From Sarcomyxa edulis (taxonomy: Eukaryota > Basidiomycota > Agaricomycetes > Agaricales > Mycenaceae), in assembly GCA_009761415.1 (NCBI GenBank), contig QUOL01000002.1:2728001-2792000 (forward strand): 64,000 bases of DNA, in the 5' to 3' direction. The notes under the pieces are model-generated. The model made no database searches. It was not told where the DNA came from and saw only the letters and a list, made by a program, of their open reading frames with translations. Position numbers and translations under genes: made by a program. Positions 1 through 13,463 of the stretch are shown piece by piece (position 1 is the first letter of the stretch; each line of letters begins with the position of its first letter).

Positions 1-3000
1 GACGTATCTCCATTCTTCGTGACCCACATCTATCCTCGTTCCTTCGCATCGAGGCAGCCTTCCCAGAGCTAGCACACATGGTTCCACAGAAGGATATATT
101 GACAGCCACCGTTTCTGACAGTTTTTACTACCTATGGACCGTGCCCTCACCGAATTCACCGAGCAATTTCTTATGTCTGGTCCTTTGGATGCCTTGAGGG
201 TGCCCTTTATTCCGGAGACGTAAACCGCATGAGCGAGAAGTCCTCGTAGGACCTCTTCGACGATTTTATGGCATGTGCATCTGATTTCCTCCCGTCTGGC
301 AGGATGCTCGTATCTTACGTGACGCGCAAAATATGTCCCTCGGATGCTAGGAAGCTCTACTAGTAGTCCCTCCGTCACCGGTTTCGTCGACGCAGTCACA
401 ACTTCTCTAGCTCGTATCCTGATCATGTCAACTTAGGTGAAACGGCCTAGCGCCATTCTGCGACCATTCGAGACTTCAGAGGTTCATGTCCTAAACTTGG
501 GAGATATGCGTCCTCCATATTTGTTGCGTTCCTCTTTTCTGTCCATCGATAAGGAATCTACTGCTTTCTAGACCATAGCACTGCGTACTCCGTCAAGCTT
601 CCTCCCCGACCTTATCGCAGTGCCACTAGCAGCTAGCCAGTTCCGTGGCCACAACTGGAGTCTCGCCATAATCCTGGTAACGACACGGCTATTATCGTAG
701 AAGTCGTGAGTCAAACACAACGAACGCTCGGAGCTGAGCATGATTCGGATCCGTGATACAAACACAAGGCGAAATCGATGGTATGATAGAAGGAGGTCGA
801 ACCGCACCCGCGTCCTGAATGATGATACCGATGTCTGCGAATTTGAAATCCGCAAAAAAAGCTAGCTGCCCAATGCCATCTCGCGGATCATTCTGCGAAT
901 ACATGTTCTTGGGACTTTGTTTGTTTCCTTGTCAGTCGTCGGTCCCCTCGAAATCCCTTTCTCTGATCATCGCAGTTTGTGTTCCGGCCTCTCATCTTTG
1001 TACCGATCATCGTCAGTGGGTCGGGAAGTACACCTCCACAAGGCTTGTTATGACTCCATCATGTCGTACCGGTTCATCCCTATTGATCCCGGATACAGCA
1101 GCCCTCGTAGAACCCGCGAGGCTCACATTGCGATGCATATGGACAGTGGCAAATGGCGATTAAATCCAGGTTGCTCTAGAGTGGCTTGATTCATCATGGT
1201 GTGGTAATTCTTCTGTTTAATTTCGATAATCTTGATAGCTATAGGAAAATGTTCCTTCAATTGGTTGTGGTCGTTCAAACGCTCGAGTTCCGACTCCTTG
1301 TGCTCAAATCCAGAATTTTAACGATTCCAATTCACTCGTTCCTTCGTTCGCAAGTCATTTCTTCCCTTCTCATGTCAGGATCGGCGGGGGGCCAAACCGA
1401 GACGTTCGCCTCCCGCGGTGGTACGGGATGGGGAAGAGCATTCGGACGCCGTTGTCGCTCATCTCTGCTGTAAGGCTTTTAGTGTGTTTTTTGCTGACAA
1501 GGCTACAAGAAGCTTTCTGTTGACTTCGAAACCGACGGCGATTAGCCGTTGTTCGACTCACAGACGCCGACCGTCGATAAGGCTGTAAACATGCGGTCAA
1601 GTCGCAAAACTCTCAGTCCCCGGCGTTTTAGGTCGGACATTCCCCTTGTGCATGTACTTTTTCTTATTTATACATTCGTTGCTCGAGGTTTTTGGAGTTT
1701 CATCGGTACGGCGCCCTGTTTGTAATCCCAAGTTGTTGATAGTCAAAATACAGGCTATTAGTGCGGGGGTTGCATCGATAAGCATCAAAAAATCAGCACC
1801 ACAAAAATCAGAATTTCACCACCGGTGTCAAGTACCAACACAACGTAGGATAGTGGCCAGCCCTGCAGGTATGGATGGGACAGTCGTGTCTACTTGTTGA
1901 ATTCAGCGGCAATACATGAGAATCTCGACAGCTATAGTAAGACTTCAGACTTACCTGCAAAAAGATCCAAAGACCGTGTGTTGATTTCTCGTATACCAGA
2001 CTTTTATGGCCGATCAGTCCCCTGAAATCGTGTCGTGCACGGGCGTGCCAGGGTTCAATATATTGGAGTAGGAAGCTGGATTATGTATGTTTAGAGTTGG
2101 TTTAGAGCACGAAGTCGTTAGAAAATGCCCGCAACTGGCTTATCAGATCACATTGCACGTCGCCGGCTGTGCTTCGAGGATAGTATTGAACCTTGATAGA
2201 CTATCAGCACGGGCGGTTCACCCGGGAAGCCGACCTCAATATCACATCTAGTAGTAGGGCGCCTACAACGACGGAGCGCCGACAGGTACAGAGCTCGGTG
2301 AGGGGGGTTTTCCGCCCGAAGGGGTGGTCTGAAAGTCTTGAGCAGGGTGTGATGGACCTGTCTGAAAGATGGTGCTTGAGACAGACAGAGCACGCGGCTG
2401 TCTCCACTGTGAGTGTGGGATCATCATCTGAAGACCTCAGGTGTCCTGGATCCGATTCAGACTCGGAGACTGTTTTAGGATACGTACGTACCCATGAAGA
2501 CGACGTAAAAATAGGGAGAGAGAGTAGCAGGGGTCATTTTCATTTCACCCTGAATAAAACAGAGCTGTAGAGGGATCCGACGGCGACAGCGGCGCCAGTG
2601 GAGGACGGTGGGCCGTCACGGTGATAATGATCGCTCCTCGGGGACCGAGAACGGACGCTGGCGTGTCGTGGACGTGTCAAACGCCAGAACATGTACACAA
2701 ATTACGACAGCGATATGATATACCAATTCTCATAGCTCTGATCTAGATGTGCATCTGGAAAGCTGTTGAAAGTGACTTGGTGTAAAAAAACATGAAGTTT
2801 TGCAATTTTGAGCGCGCCTTTGCACTTGTTGGTCTGTTGCTTTGCGCTGGCCGCTCGGCATCATGAACTTGATCAGCTTTGATTCTTATTTCTTAGTTCA
2901 TTTGAGAGTGAGTATCATCCTTTCGTGCGAGACGATAAGTAGTCGCAGTGAGGTATCTTCTCGCTGACTGTATTGTCCAATTCTCTGCTTTTCTATCCAG

Positions 3001-3184
3001 TAAGTACTTGCTGACGTCAGCGTTAACATTGCACCACTTCGGCAATCTCCGTCTTGACCTCGACGCTGCCTCGCACGACGAGCGTCGACCTCCAACTTCA
3101 CCTTGCAAGAGCACCATCATCACTTCGTTGCCTTTTCTGATATTGTACATTTCTTTTCTTTGAGTCGAGTGCTTTCAACTTCAG
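1..3184. other. Region without a supported gene
   Basis: No reading frame here joins into a recognisable protein. Frames are short and interrupted on both strands. The longest plus-strand frame is 2193-2570 (125 residues, Ser/Arg/Glu-rich, no known motif), which could be a terminal exon of an unknown gene or chance. The first 400 bases read like a decayed leucine/serine-rich gene, but stops fall in every frame. The last few hundred bases before 3185 must contain the promoter of the RING-CH gene. Confidence 0.4.
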
Positions 3185-6100
3185 ATGCAAGAAGCTGAAG
3201 AGCAAGGTACGTATCGACACCGCTCTGAAGTAACGACTGAACTAATGCCCGCACTTTAGATACATGTCGTATTTGTGGTGCACCAGCAGAACCTGATCAG
3301 CCACTCTTTTACCCATGCAAATGCTCCGGAACTATTCGCTATATCCATCAGGATTGGTCTGTCACTGTATATTTCCTTCAATGTCTTATGTATCTAACCC
3401 GTAATTTTATCAGCTTAACAACATGGCTGGCTCACAGCAAAAAGAAAAATTGCGATGTGTGCAAGCATCCGTACTCTTTCACGAAGGGTGGGTCATCCTT
3501 ATTCATAATGTCCGTACACCGACTGATGACCGCTTCCCAGTCTACGCCCTCGATATGCCTAAACGGCTTCCGATAGTGCTTCTTGCTCGTCGTTTAGCCC
3601 AACAAGCTCTCTTTGGAGTGCTGTTCGGCATCAGGGGCATCATCGTGGCCATCATCTGGCTTGCGGTCTTACCTTACATAACCGTATGGACGTGGAGGAT
3701 GTATTTTTCGATGGGAGAATCTACGTACGTGCATTCTTTGCAATGAGTTCACATCTTCGGATATTTATACATGAACTAGTGCATGGTGGATAAGCGATCG
3801 ACCCCGCCCACCGTCGTCCGAAAGCTCTACCTTTCCGATTCCCTTTTCATACCCCGCTGCCACTAATCCCGTCCCACCACCTCCGCACCACGGTCCATCA
3901 TTCACATTCTTCGGGATAGAGCTTCGTCGCTTAACCACGCACCCTCTCTACCGATCTGTCTCCGCTGATATTTTCACAGGTCAAATTATTGCCTCCCTCA
4001 TCGTGCTCACTTTTGTCGCTGTATTTCTCTTACGAGAATGGATATCACAGAACGCCAGACCCGGTGTATTTGAGGACGATGACGTTCTGATGGAGCCGCA
4101 ACCGCAACCAGAAGGTCCCGCGGCTGCGAATCAAGGCAGAATAGGCAATATGAATCTCGATAACCCACCCCCAATGCCGATTCCGATTCCGAACCTGAAC
4201 CCAGATCACCTCAATCCAAATCAGATTCGCGCTCGTATTCCGAATGAAGATCAACGACGAATGGAAGAATATCGAACGATCGTGGCTATAGAGGCGAAAC
4301 ATGCTCATCATAACCATTTCCACGCTCCTGTGCGTGACCGTGATGATGCAGTCGCTTTGAAGGCTGCCGCTATTGCTGCTGGGCATAGAAGACGACGCGC
4401 TTTGCGACAAATTCAGGATCAGAATCGGGGGAGAATACGCATTGGTGGCGGGAAAGGTAAAGAAAAAAGGCATGATGACCCCGGAGTTGAGAGCGAGGAC
4501 GCGGATGGTAGATATGGAGTTATGCCAGCACGATCGAGGAGGAGAATGGAGCTTATGGAGGATGAAGTATGGAATGGGAAGACACCACTTGAAGACTGGC
4601 CTGGGTTAGAAGAAGATATCACTCCTGATCGTGATGCAGATCGCAGAGAAAAGTCGCAGGTTGAGCAGGACATTCAGGTTGGTCCGAGCGAAAGTGGTCT
4701 GGATAGTGTGGAAGGGAAAGGGAAAGGGAAAGGGAAGAATGCCACCGAACCGGCGCATAAATTTAGCTTCACGTTCAAAGCGAGAGCAGCTCCTCCGGCT
4801 TTTGGTCTGCCTTCCCCCGTCTATACTCCGAATGAACCAATTCCTAGAGGTTTAACGGATCATTATGGACGACCTATCAAACCTTTCAATTTCGTCCCTC
4901 CCGCGAAACCATCTCTGCCCTCTTTCACACCAGCACCAGCACCAATATTAGCATCAGCACCGGTACCCTCACCGACTCCTTCCACACCAGAGTCGACATA
5001 CCCCCCTCATTCTACTCTCTTCTCGTTTGGATCTATTCCACCTCAAATACCACGCACGCGTCGACCCCCTCTGCCAAGTACCAGCACTTTGAGCTCCCCT
5101 ATGACCGAGGCTGGTCCATCTAACAGTGCTGTTGATCCCAGTGTTAGCACACCTCCATTAGACTCCCCGAGTTTGGCAACATATCGAGCACCTGAAGAAT
5201 TAGGTGGGAGCGGGAGTGGGGTTGGACTTTCGAGAGGGTATTTTGACGGAAGTGATCTCAAGCAGAAGCAGAAAGAGGAGATTATCGAAGCTAGCGATGT
5301 GATTTCGGACGGTGAAGATAAAGACGAAGAACATGGTGCCAGGGATACAGAGACGGGACACGACCACGATACTGAGGATTCGAATTTGAAGCAGAAAGAA
5401 TATGAAAAGTATTTTGCTGACCGTGACAGATTAGTGGAAAAGGAGGAAATATTGCCGCCATTGTTGAGTGAGGATGAGAGTGGAGAGGAGGAGGAGGAGG
5501 AGGAAGAGGGCGGTGATGGAGGTGATTTTGAGTTCGAGAGGGAAGGAGACGATGAAGAAGGGGAAGAGGATCCTTGGGTCCCGAACCCCGAAGCAGAACG
5601 TCGTGATGCACCTCCTCCACAAGCAGAACAAGAAGACCCCGCGCAACCTGGACCAGATGCTGCAGCAGACATTCCTGTCGCTGAGGGAGTAGACGAGATG
5701 GAAGGAAATGTTGAAGATGACATGGAGGGTGCAATGGAAGGTACTTTGTTCTCCTTTGTTGCTGCACACTTTTGCTTACTCGTCTCTAGCGATCGGTATG
5801 AGAGGTCCTATCTACGGGGTTGTACAGAATGTATGTTATTCTTTCGATTTAGACGGGTCATACTGACAGGTCCAATCTTCAGGCCGCTCTCATGATCTTC
5901 GTCTTGGATACGGCCATCGGACTCGGAGTTTGGATTCCTTTTACCATCGGTAAATCAACGGCCCTATTAGCTGTGTGTACATTTTTTTATCCGATATACC
6001 ATCTTCTAATGGCTTGGTATGTCTCAGTTGGATCCTCATCGGTTTTTGCAAATCCTTCATCTCCCTATTCGCGCAATACGGATTCTCACTGATCCTGTGG

Positions 6101-8770
6101 TAGACTCAATCGTGTACCTCGTCTTTCATTTCGTGTTTCCGTCACTCTTCCGCATCGGTCGCAGACTCTTCAATCTTTTCTTCCTCAGCAGTTTATTCTT
6201 TATCGGAAAAATCTTTGGATCCAAGGCTTCCAATAGAATCCTGGAATCTACTGCATTATTGGTAAGTCAGCCTTGGATTATTGGCTGCACCATCAGAGAA
6301 TCCTGATATTCTTATAGACCGTAAAAATGTCGCGATTCGTAGACAAGCCCTGGGATCGCATCGCCGCCTGGATTTCGGCATCCTCGAAAGAGACAGCCCT
6401 CCCGAATACAGCAAACAATACCCACTCAGGAATAGTCGCCAACATGGTCGATCGCCTAGAGCCACACTTTGCTACGCTCGGTAAAGAAGTCAGACTCGGT
6501 GCTGTCCGCTTCCAGATGACGTGGAAACGTCTTGCGCTTGGTGAAGGCCCGAATGAACGTGCTTTCGCTGTGATTCTTGGTTATGCTGTTGTCGGTCTGA
6601 TGCTTTCGCTTTATCTCAACATATTAACTGTCGGCAACGTCAAGAGTGCAGGACGCGCAGTGAGGAGCGCCGTTCGCCAGCAATTACTGGTTTTGAAGGT
6701 ATAGCTCTCTCGGAATCTTAGTGGAACAACATCTCTGACACTCATCAGGTTGCGGCGTTTATCTTCATCGAACTCGTGACATTCCCACTAGGATGTGGCA
6801 TAGTACTAGATGTGTCCACCGTTTGGTTATTCCCCGAGGCAAACCTATTATCTCGGGCAACATTCTTCTTCCAAGCACCTTTGACTGCTATGTTCTACCA
6901 TTGGGTCGCTGGCACCATGTTCATGTATGTATCTCTCGCTTGTTTAGATCGTCCAGTTTTTCATCGATATACTAGGTACTCGTTTGCTGTATTGTTATCT
7001 GGATGCCGCAGCATCATGCGTCCAGGAGCTATGTGGTTCATCAAAGATCCACAAGACCAGAATTCTCATCCTATACGCGACATACTAGATCGACCTACAT
7101 TTACACAGTTGCGCAAAATCTGCGTAAGTGGACTAATGTACTCGTTCGTAGTTGTCTGCGTTGTTGGTAGTGTCGCTGGTCTATTACTTCTTGGTAGCAA
7201 GTCTATTATGCCTTTCCGTTGGAAAAATCGGTTAGTCGTTTCTTTCTGTTTCCTCCCTACCGTTGTGCTCAAAGCTATATATATACCCAGCGAACCTCTG
7301 TCAAATGTTCCTATCGATTTGTTGTTCCTCCATCTCGTCTTGCCATACACTATGCACTATTTCCGACCTCGGAAAGCTCTCAAGAGGTTGGCCACCAGTC
7401 TATGGAAATATCTGGCCGCCAAACTACGACTCACTTCCTACTTCTTTGGCGGGCAACACCCCGAGGAGGAATATACGCCGAATGACTGGAAGTTGTTCAA
7501 GTTCACTCAAAAACCCGCTGAAGGGGAAGTGGTCTGGGATGGCACCTTCAGACGTGTTCCAGCTACTGACAATGTTGCCCTTCCTCGAGATATGCGCGCT
7601 ACTGTACAAGTAAACAAGAATGGCCAGCCTATCAGTGACGCTGATTCGGAATTGATGGCTCAACAAAACGCCGAAGCACTCAAAGCCAAGAGACGTATCG
7701 AGGAGGATTACACCATTGCCTATTTTCCCCCCTTTTTCCGATATCGTATCTTCCTCTTCATTTTCTTACTCTGGGTTGTCGGTGCTGTCTTTCTTGGTGT
7801 CATGGTTGCCCTCCCGATACAGCTGGGTAGGAGTTTCTTCAAACTGTTTGTTCCTCGCGACGTACACGACGGATATTCCCTTATCATCGGATTCTACCTT
7901 CTATGGGCTTGTTACCTCGTAGCCAAAGCGGTAGACAGACTGGACAAACGCCGCCAGAGACGCGGTGAAGGTGGTCCTCGCGCCGATCTTCGAATCTTGG
8001 TCATCAAGCGTGGTCTCCTCTGGACCGTCAAGATATTGTACATGATGCTCTTCCTGGGCGTCGTCGTCCCCACCCTCATAGCATTTGTCGTGGACCTCTA
8101 CATCGTCTTACCGATCCGGTTCACATTGAATCCCGATTTAGCCCCTCGCATCCGTGTAGTCGACGCTTGGGCTCTCGGCCTCCTGTATGCTAAAATCGCT
8201 ATGCATATCCATCGGGCACAACCTCCATCTCGTATTACACGAGGACTCCAAAATGTGAGGATCACTCGTATATATAATCCAAGTAGGGCTTCACTGACTG
8301 ACATTGGCTCACAGATCATGAACAACGGCTGGACTCACCCTGATCCTGTCACAGCAACTAAGGAGATCATATGTCCAGTCAGCGGTGGACTGATCTGCAT
8401 GATTTTGTTACCTGCAATGGTTTGCCGGGCCGTCCAATACTTTGTCCCTTATCTAGCCCTGGACGACAAGTTCATATGTAGGCTGTTCCATATTATCTGT
8501 TAAACCAATCGTTGATCTCTTTCTCTCCTCATCTATCTAGTTATGCACGTCTATCCTGGCATATTTATGGTCGCAGGTCTGATCAGATCGGGTATTGTGT
8601 TGTTCGACATACTATCCTCTTGGTCACAGACTATCCGAGACACAGAGTTCCTCGTTGAGATGCGATTGCGGAACCATGAACCGGATAGCTCGACTGGTAA
8701 ACTTGGTGATCTGAAGACTGTCGAGGGGGTAACAGGAGGCGAGCTTGAGGATTCTGATAATGAATTATGA
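3185..8770 (+). CDS. SSM4: Doa10/Ssm4-type RING-CH E3 ubiquitin ligase
   Basis: ER and inner-nuclear-membrane E3 ligase of the Doa10/TEB4 (MARCH6) family, which ubiquitinates misfolded membrane and soluble proteins for ERAD. The start is the ATG at 3185, followed after six codons by a RING-CH domain: CRICG, then PCKCSG, then HQDC, then CDVC. The Cys of HQDC is created by splicing (TG joined to C across the intron after 3355), giving a complete C4HC3 set. Two membrane spans follow near 3600-3700 and 3990-4040. Next is a long disordered, charged insertion with a Glu/Asp run at 5480-5580, then many hydrophobic spans from 5890 to 8600, including a stretch (LDTAIGLGVWIPFTIGKS) that fits the conserved Doa10 TD region. 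At least a dozen short introns; product about 1,550-1,600 residues, larger than yeast Doa10 mainly because of the insertion. Family call is firm; some middle exon borders are uncertain. Confidence 0.93.
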
Positions 8771-8990
8771 ACATAAAGTACACTAATCTCATGCACGTTG
8801 TATATCTGTATCACTAGTGCTCCGACGGCAGGCGAAACCCCGCTTGATGTTGTTGAGGTCCAAATTGCAATGTCAGTTGGTTTTCTCCCATTCGAGGCGT
8901 AGAACAAATTGGAATAGAAACCCATATCTACATACACAAGTACTAGTTACATAAAACTCACTACGTTCAGAAATTAGTCTTCCTTCCTCC

Positions 8991-11037
8991 TCACCACGCC
9001 TCTGTGTCAGTCGTCTCGTACCCTTCCAGCTCGGTCATGGGTATCAGTCTCACCGCATCCCATTCACCAGTTCGTTGGTCTGTGATCACGACGTCCCACC
9101 TCGCAGGGTTTTCATTGATGTCGTCAACCAATCTGTCGATATATTCGATCCCTTCAATATCATCCTCGTTCAACCGGACATTCCAACCAAGAAAAATCCG
9201 GTTCCCAGTAGAATCGAGATCAGCGATTAACCCACGAGAGTGGGAATACCTCATGCGATAGTTTTCTAGCATGCCCGGTGTACAACCTCTGCGTAGCATT
9301 CTATACTCTTCATCATCGAAATCTGCTGGATCGAACCCTTGATCAAGCAGTTCATCCAGGTCAGTGTTGGGAGGTTCCCATTGAGGCTCGACGTATGTCG
9401 CGTCTGGGTCGAATGGGGTCAGCATGTCGTCTTCGTCATCGTATTCAACCTCCTCTTCGACTTGGATTGCTTCTTCTTCACTCTCAATACTCCTGGTTTC
9501 ATGATCGTATGCGCCAGGCATATGGTGGTCCATCAGGAGTTGAACACCCCAGTATCCGGCGTTGAAGACGAAGGGTTCCGGAGCAGGCTCGGGAACGTCG
9601 TCGTCGCCATCATCTTCATATTCTTCATCATCTTCATAATCGTCGTCGTCATCGTCGTAGCTGTGCATGCCACCCCTTGTTGTCTCTCCTCTTCCTTCTT
9701 CTCCGGCAGGTAAGAACAATCCTTGCCATGGATCACCTTCACCTTCATCTACTGTATCCTTAATTCCACTTCCACGCGGTTTATTCGCCGCCAACGCGGT
9801 AGAAACAGCCTTGACGATGAAAACGGGTACGGGTCTCCTCACAACGACGGCACGACAGCAAGGGCACGATTTCGGTCGAGTCAGTATGTAATCTGGATCC
9901 ATGTCTTCTGGGTCCATGTCCATATCCGCATCAGCGCCAGTAGCGGGAGCTTTACGAAACCATTCTTGGAGACATGGGAGGCACAGAATGTGACCGCAGG
10001 GAGAGAGTCTAAGAAGAGGTGTGATGTCAGAAAGCTTGTTAAAAAAGAGAGATATATATTATTATATACGCGAATGGTTTCAATAGGAGGTCCATGCATA
10101 TCTGGCATAGCATGGATGTCTCGATTGTGGATATGAGCTGCAGAAGATGATAAGTTACGACACGTGGTATAATAGGTGAACAAATTCGAACTTCTTCGTG
10201 GTCCTTCGACTTGGTCTCTAATTTCTGCAATCGTTTATTCTGTTCCTGGGTTTCCTGGACTGCATGTGAGTTACAGTACACAGAAAGGTAGCTATATGCG
10301 CTAGCAAACCTTGTTTCGAGAGGTTATTTGAGAGTTTAATTCTTCAATTTGCTACAACCAGCGAGATTAGTATAGATATACATGTTATAAACAATCTAGG
10401 ACGTTACCTTCTTCTGTTTCTTGATTGTTTTCTTACTGTCGTGTACATGTTTTTTGAGCGCCTCAATTTCACTTTTCATGCGCATAAATTCTGCAGCGGC
10501 TAATGGGCCATGATAGTCAGTACCTGCATGAGAAGGTTCGGCTCCAGCATCTCCAGCTCCATCTGTGGCTTTCCTAGAGGAAGACTGCGCAGGAGCACGA
10601 TGATGATGAGGTCGACGGGGATGCTCAGGTTCTTTATCTTTAGGTTTCTTCGTGTAGGGACGCAAATCGAGTACTGAGCCGGAATTAGGTATGCGAACGT
10701 GTCGAGCTTTGGTTCTACGTTCAGCAGGCATAGCGTCGTCTAGACTGGTCGTAAGTAATGCGGGTCCACTGGTAGGGGTTTTCCTTTTGAGCGCCCCGTG
10801 TACAGAAGCAGAATCAGGATTGGAGATCAAGGTTTGATTTACTGACAGAGACGAAACAATCGCAGGATCCTGAGAGCGCCGGCGTGTAGACTCCCTTTGT
10901 TTGCTGGCTGAAAGAGCTGCGGGTTCAGCTAGACTGGATCGTGGGTGGAGAACAGCTTTTCTAGAAGTCGATGGATTTGACTGTACGCGCCGTGGGGCGT
11001 TAGTGGAACTCGTGGTATTGGAATGGCTGGCATCCAT
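8991..11037 (-). CDS. Coiled-coil RING-finger protein, probable E3 ligase
   Basis: Probable ubiquitin ligase with an unusual layout. The N-terminal exon (10396-11037) is basic, Ser/Pro-rich and ends in a heptad-like Lys/Glu coiled coil that continues through two small exons near 10180-10350. A RING finger follows, split by an intron: CQIC near 10100, then CGHILCLPCLQEWF near 9970-10000, then CPCC at about 9855. The C-terminal part (8991-9800) is very acidic with Asp/Glu/Tyr runs. Start chosen at the first ATG of the N-terminal exon. It is divergent from argininosuccinate synthase with 304 bases between the starts. I do not recognise a specific orthologue; coiled coil followed by a RING is reminiscent of several nuclear E3 families, but the acidic tail has no identifiable domain. 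Confidence 0.8.
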
Positions 11038-11341
11038 AGCCTGCCAGTGAGGCGGCGTGCTTTAATTTTGAAAATTGGGCAAAATTTCTCGAACGAAGAA
11101 ACTAGGTGGACTCACAATCGCTTCTCTCTGGATAAATTGCCAATAAGTATAGAATTCTGCGATAAAAGTGGGTGTTCAAGCCATATGATGGTCAGCGTCA
11201 AGAGCCTGACCGGCCAAGATTCGGCGAGAGATATGATCGACGGCCGCGGCGATGCCGGAGATACCTACTCGAGTCATTTTTTTGCCGTCTATCTTCGAGT
11301 TGCAATTTGAAGTTTCTCCAGCTTTATCTTGTCCCATCATC
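11038..11341. promoter_or_regulatory. Divergent intergenic region, RING gene / ARG1
   Basis: The 304 bases between two divergent start codons must carry both promoters. No TATA box or Gcn4-type TGACTCA site is evident; TGACTC is absent, although arginine genes are often controlled through that element. Confidence 0.4.
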
Positions 11342-13229
11342 ATGTCTTCAAAACCATCTGCTGGTCGTGTTCTCTTGGCTTACTCTGGAGGGTTAGGTCG
11401 GTACTTGGAAGACTGCTTGAAAGACTAACTCGCACTCATGCATTTCCTCAATTACAGACACATCTTGTATTCTAGCATGGCTGATCGAGCAGGGATACGA
11501 AGTCTATGCCTTCATGGCTGATGTTGGTCAGGAAGAGGTCCGTTCGTTTGTTATCGCGATTCTCACTATGTACTGACTTTACGATAGGACTTTGCTGCTG
11601 CCGAGAAGAAAGCACTCAAAGTCGGAGCCAAGAAGTTCTTCCTGGCGGTATGTCGAGTTATGTTCAGGGAGATCGATCCAACGACTGACTTCCGATACTT
11701 TCTAGGATCTCAAGCGCGAATTCGTCACGGAATTGATCTACCCTGCAGTACAAGCCAACTGCATCTACGAGGTTCGACCGTGTCCTGATTTCCCGCCATT
11801 AAGCGCTGCTTAGATTTATCGTCCAGAATGTTTACCTTCTCGGAACCTCTCTTGCCCGACCCGTCATTGCCCGCGGAATGATCGCCATCGCAGAGAAAGA
11901 AGGATGCGAGTGCGTGTTATCTCTCCCCTGTTGTGGTACTCCATGTTTCGAGTTCTCCTTGCCCGATCCAAACTCGACCAGATGTGCTTCACATCCATGT
12001 TCGAACAGTCACAATATACTGGTGCTGACAATCGCTAGCCCGAGATTCTGCGTTACATTACATTTCATTTCATTATCCCATAGTTGCACGAATCAACGCT
12101 GATCTACTAATCTTTGTTCAAAAGTTTCGTCTCGCATGGATGCACTGGCAAAGGAAACGATCAAGTTCGCTTCGAACTCGCTTTCTACGGCCTCAAGCCA
12201 GACATCAAAGTTGTTGCGCCATGGCGACTCCCCGGTATTTATTCTTCAACCAATCTAATTGAATTATCAACGAACGAGCCACATTTTCAGAATTCTACAA
12301 CCGTTTCCCTGGTCGTCAGGCCCTTCTAGCCTACGCAGCTGAGCACTCCATTCCCGTAGCTCAAACTGCCGCCAAGCCATGGTCGACCGACGAGAATCTA
12401 TTCCATATCTCTTACGAAGCCGGTATTCTAGAAGACCCCAACACCACACCCCCAACTGACATGTGGAAACTCACCACCGCCCCGGAAGACGCCCCCGTCA
12501 CACCCGAACGGATCGCCATCGAATTTAAAGCTGGTCTACCCGTCAAAGTAACCGCAGGCACCAACACATACACTGACCCCGTTGAGATCTTTTTGGCCCT
12601 CAACGCTCTTGGACGCAAACATGGTGTGGGTCGTATCGATATCGTCGAGAACCGATTCATCGGTGTCAAGTCCCGAGGATGTTACGAATCACCTGGTGCC
12701 ACCATTTTGCGCACCGCGCATGTCGACTTGGAGGGACTTACTCTGGACCGAAACGTTCGTGCCTTGAGAGATCAATTCGTGACTATCGAGTTCAGTCGCA
12801 TCCTATACAACGGACATTTCTTCACTCCTGAAAGGGAGTTCGTGACGGCGGGTATTCCTGCTAGTCAGAGGACTGTCAACGGTGTTGTCAGGCTGAAGCT
12901 GTATAAAGGAAACGTAGTTGTAGAGGGCAGAGAAAGCCCCGAGGTATGATTCATCATCATCTTCCCCTAGTGCTGTATTGATCTATCACTTCTCCAGGGT
13001 CTGTATGATGAACTCCAATCCTCTATGGATGAAATGGGTGGATTCGAGCCTACAGATACCACTGGATTCATCCAGATCGAGTCCATCAGGATCAAAAAGT
13101 ACGATTCAAACGTTTCTATCTCTCTCATATCCATTCTCATTTATCTTTTTGTACAGATGGGCCGAGTCGAACATCCGAAAGGGACAGGCTGGTGTCTCGC
13201 CCAAAGATGTGTACGGCAGCCGTGTTTGA
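11342..13229 (+). CDS. ARG1: Argininosuccinate synthase
   Basis: Catalyses ATP-dependent condensation of citrulline and aspartate to argininosuccinate, the penultimate step of arginine synthesis, in the cytosol. The protein begins [21 protein letters not shown]; the PP-loop motif SGGLDTS binds ATP and is split by the first intron inside the Asp codon. Other family hallmarks: [12 protein letters not shown] (about residue 115), [11 protein letters not shown], and [19 protein letters not shown] near residues 260-280. Ends [12 protein letters not shown]. About 415 residues over some nine exons, the usual length. The intron at 11910-12124 is about 215 bases, four times the local norm; the others are typical. 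Confidence 0.97.
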
Positions 13230-13463
13230 GTAGTGTAGGACTGCTCCCTCGATGCAAGAACGCGTAAAAAATAGAATGAGTGTACTACCTTCTGCTTGGG
13301 TGCCAGGTAACTAAATTGCAATCAATGGAAATGACAATCATGGATCGAGGTATTGATAGGATCTCGAGACATTCAGTCTCGTATGCACACCTGAGTTGGC
13401 TGTGGACAAGCATGGGTGGCTATTTGGTGTTGTATGTTATACTTGCCTATAGCAAGTGACCAC
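13230..13463. other. Intergenic, 3' of ARG1
   Basis: Presumed 3' untranslated and terminator region of ARG1; nothing else is evident before the transposon-like element begins. Confidence 0.4.

Noticed and set aside
2193..2570. 125-residue open frame on the plus strand
   Set aside because: No recognisable motif, no clear upstream exon, and within a stretch where all frames are short; kept only as a remark in the region entry.
5043..5723. 226-residue Ser-rich minus-strand frame
   Set aside because: Antisense shadow of the acidic region of the Doa10-type gene; Glu/Asp codons read as Ser/Leu on the other strand.
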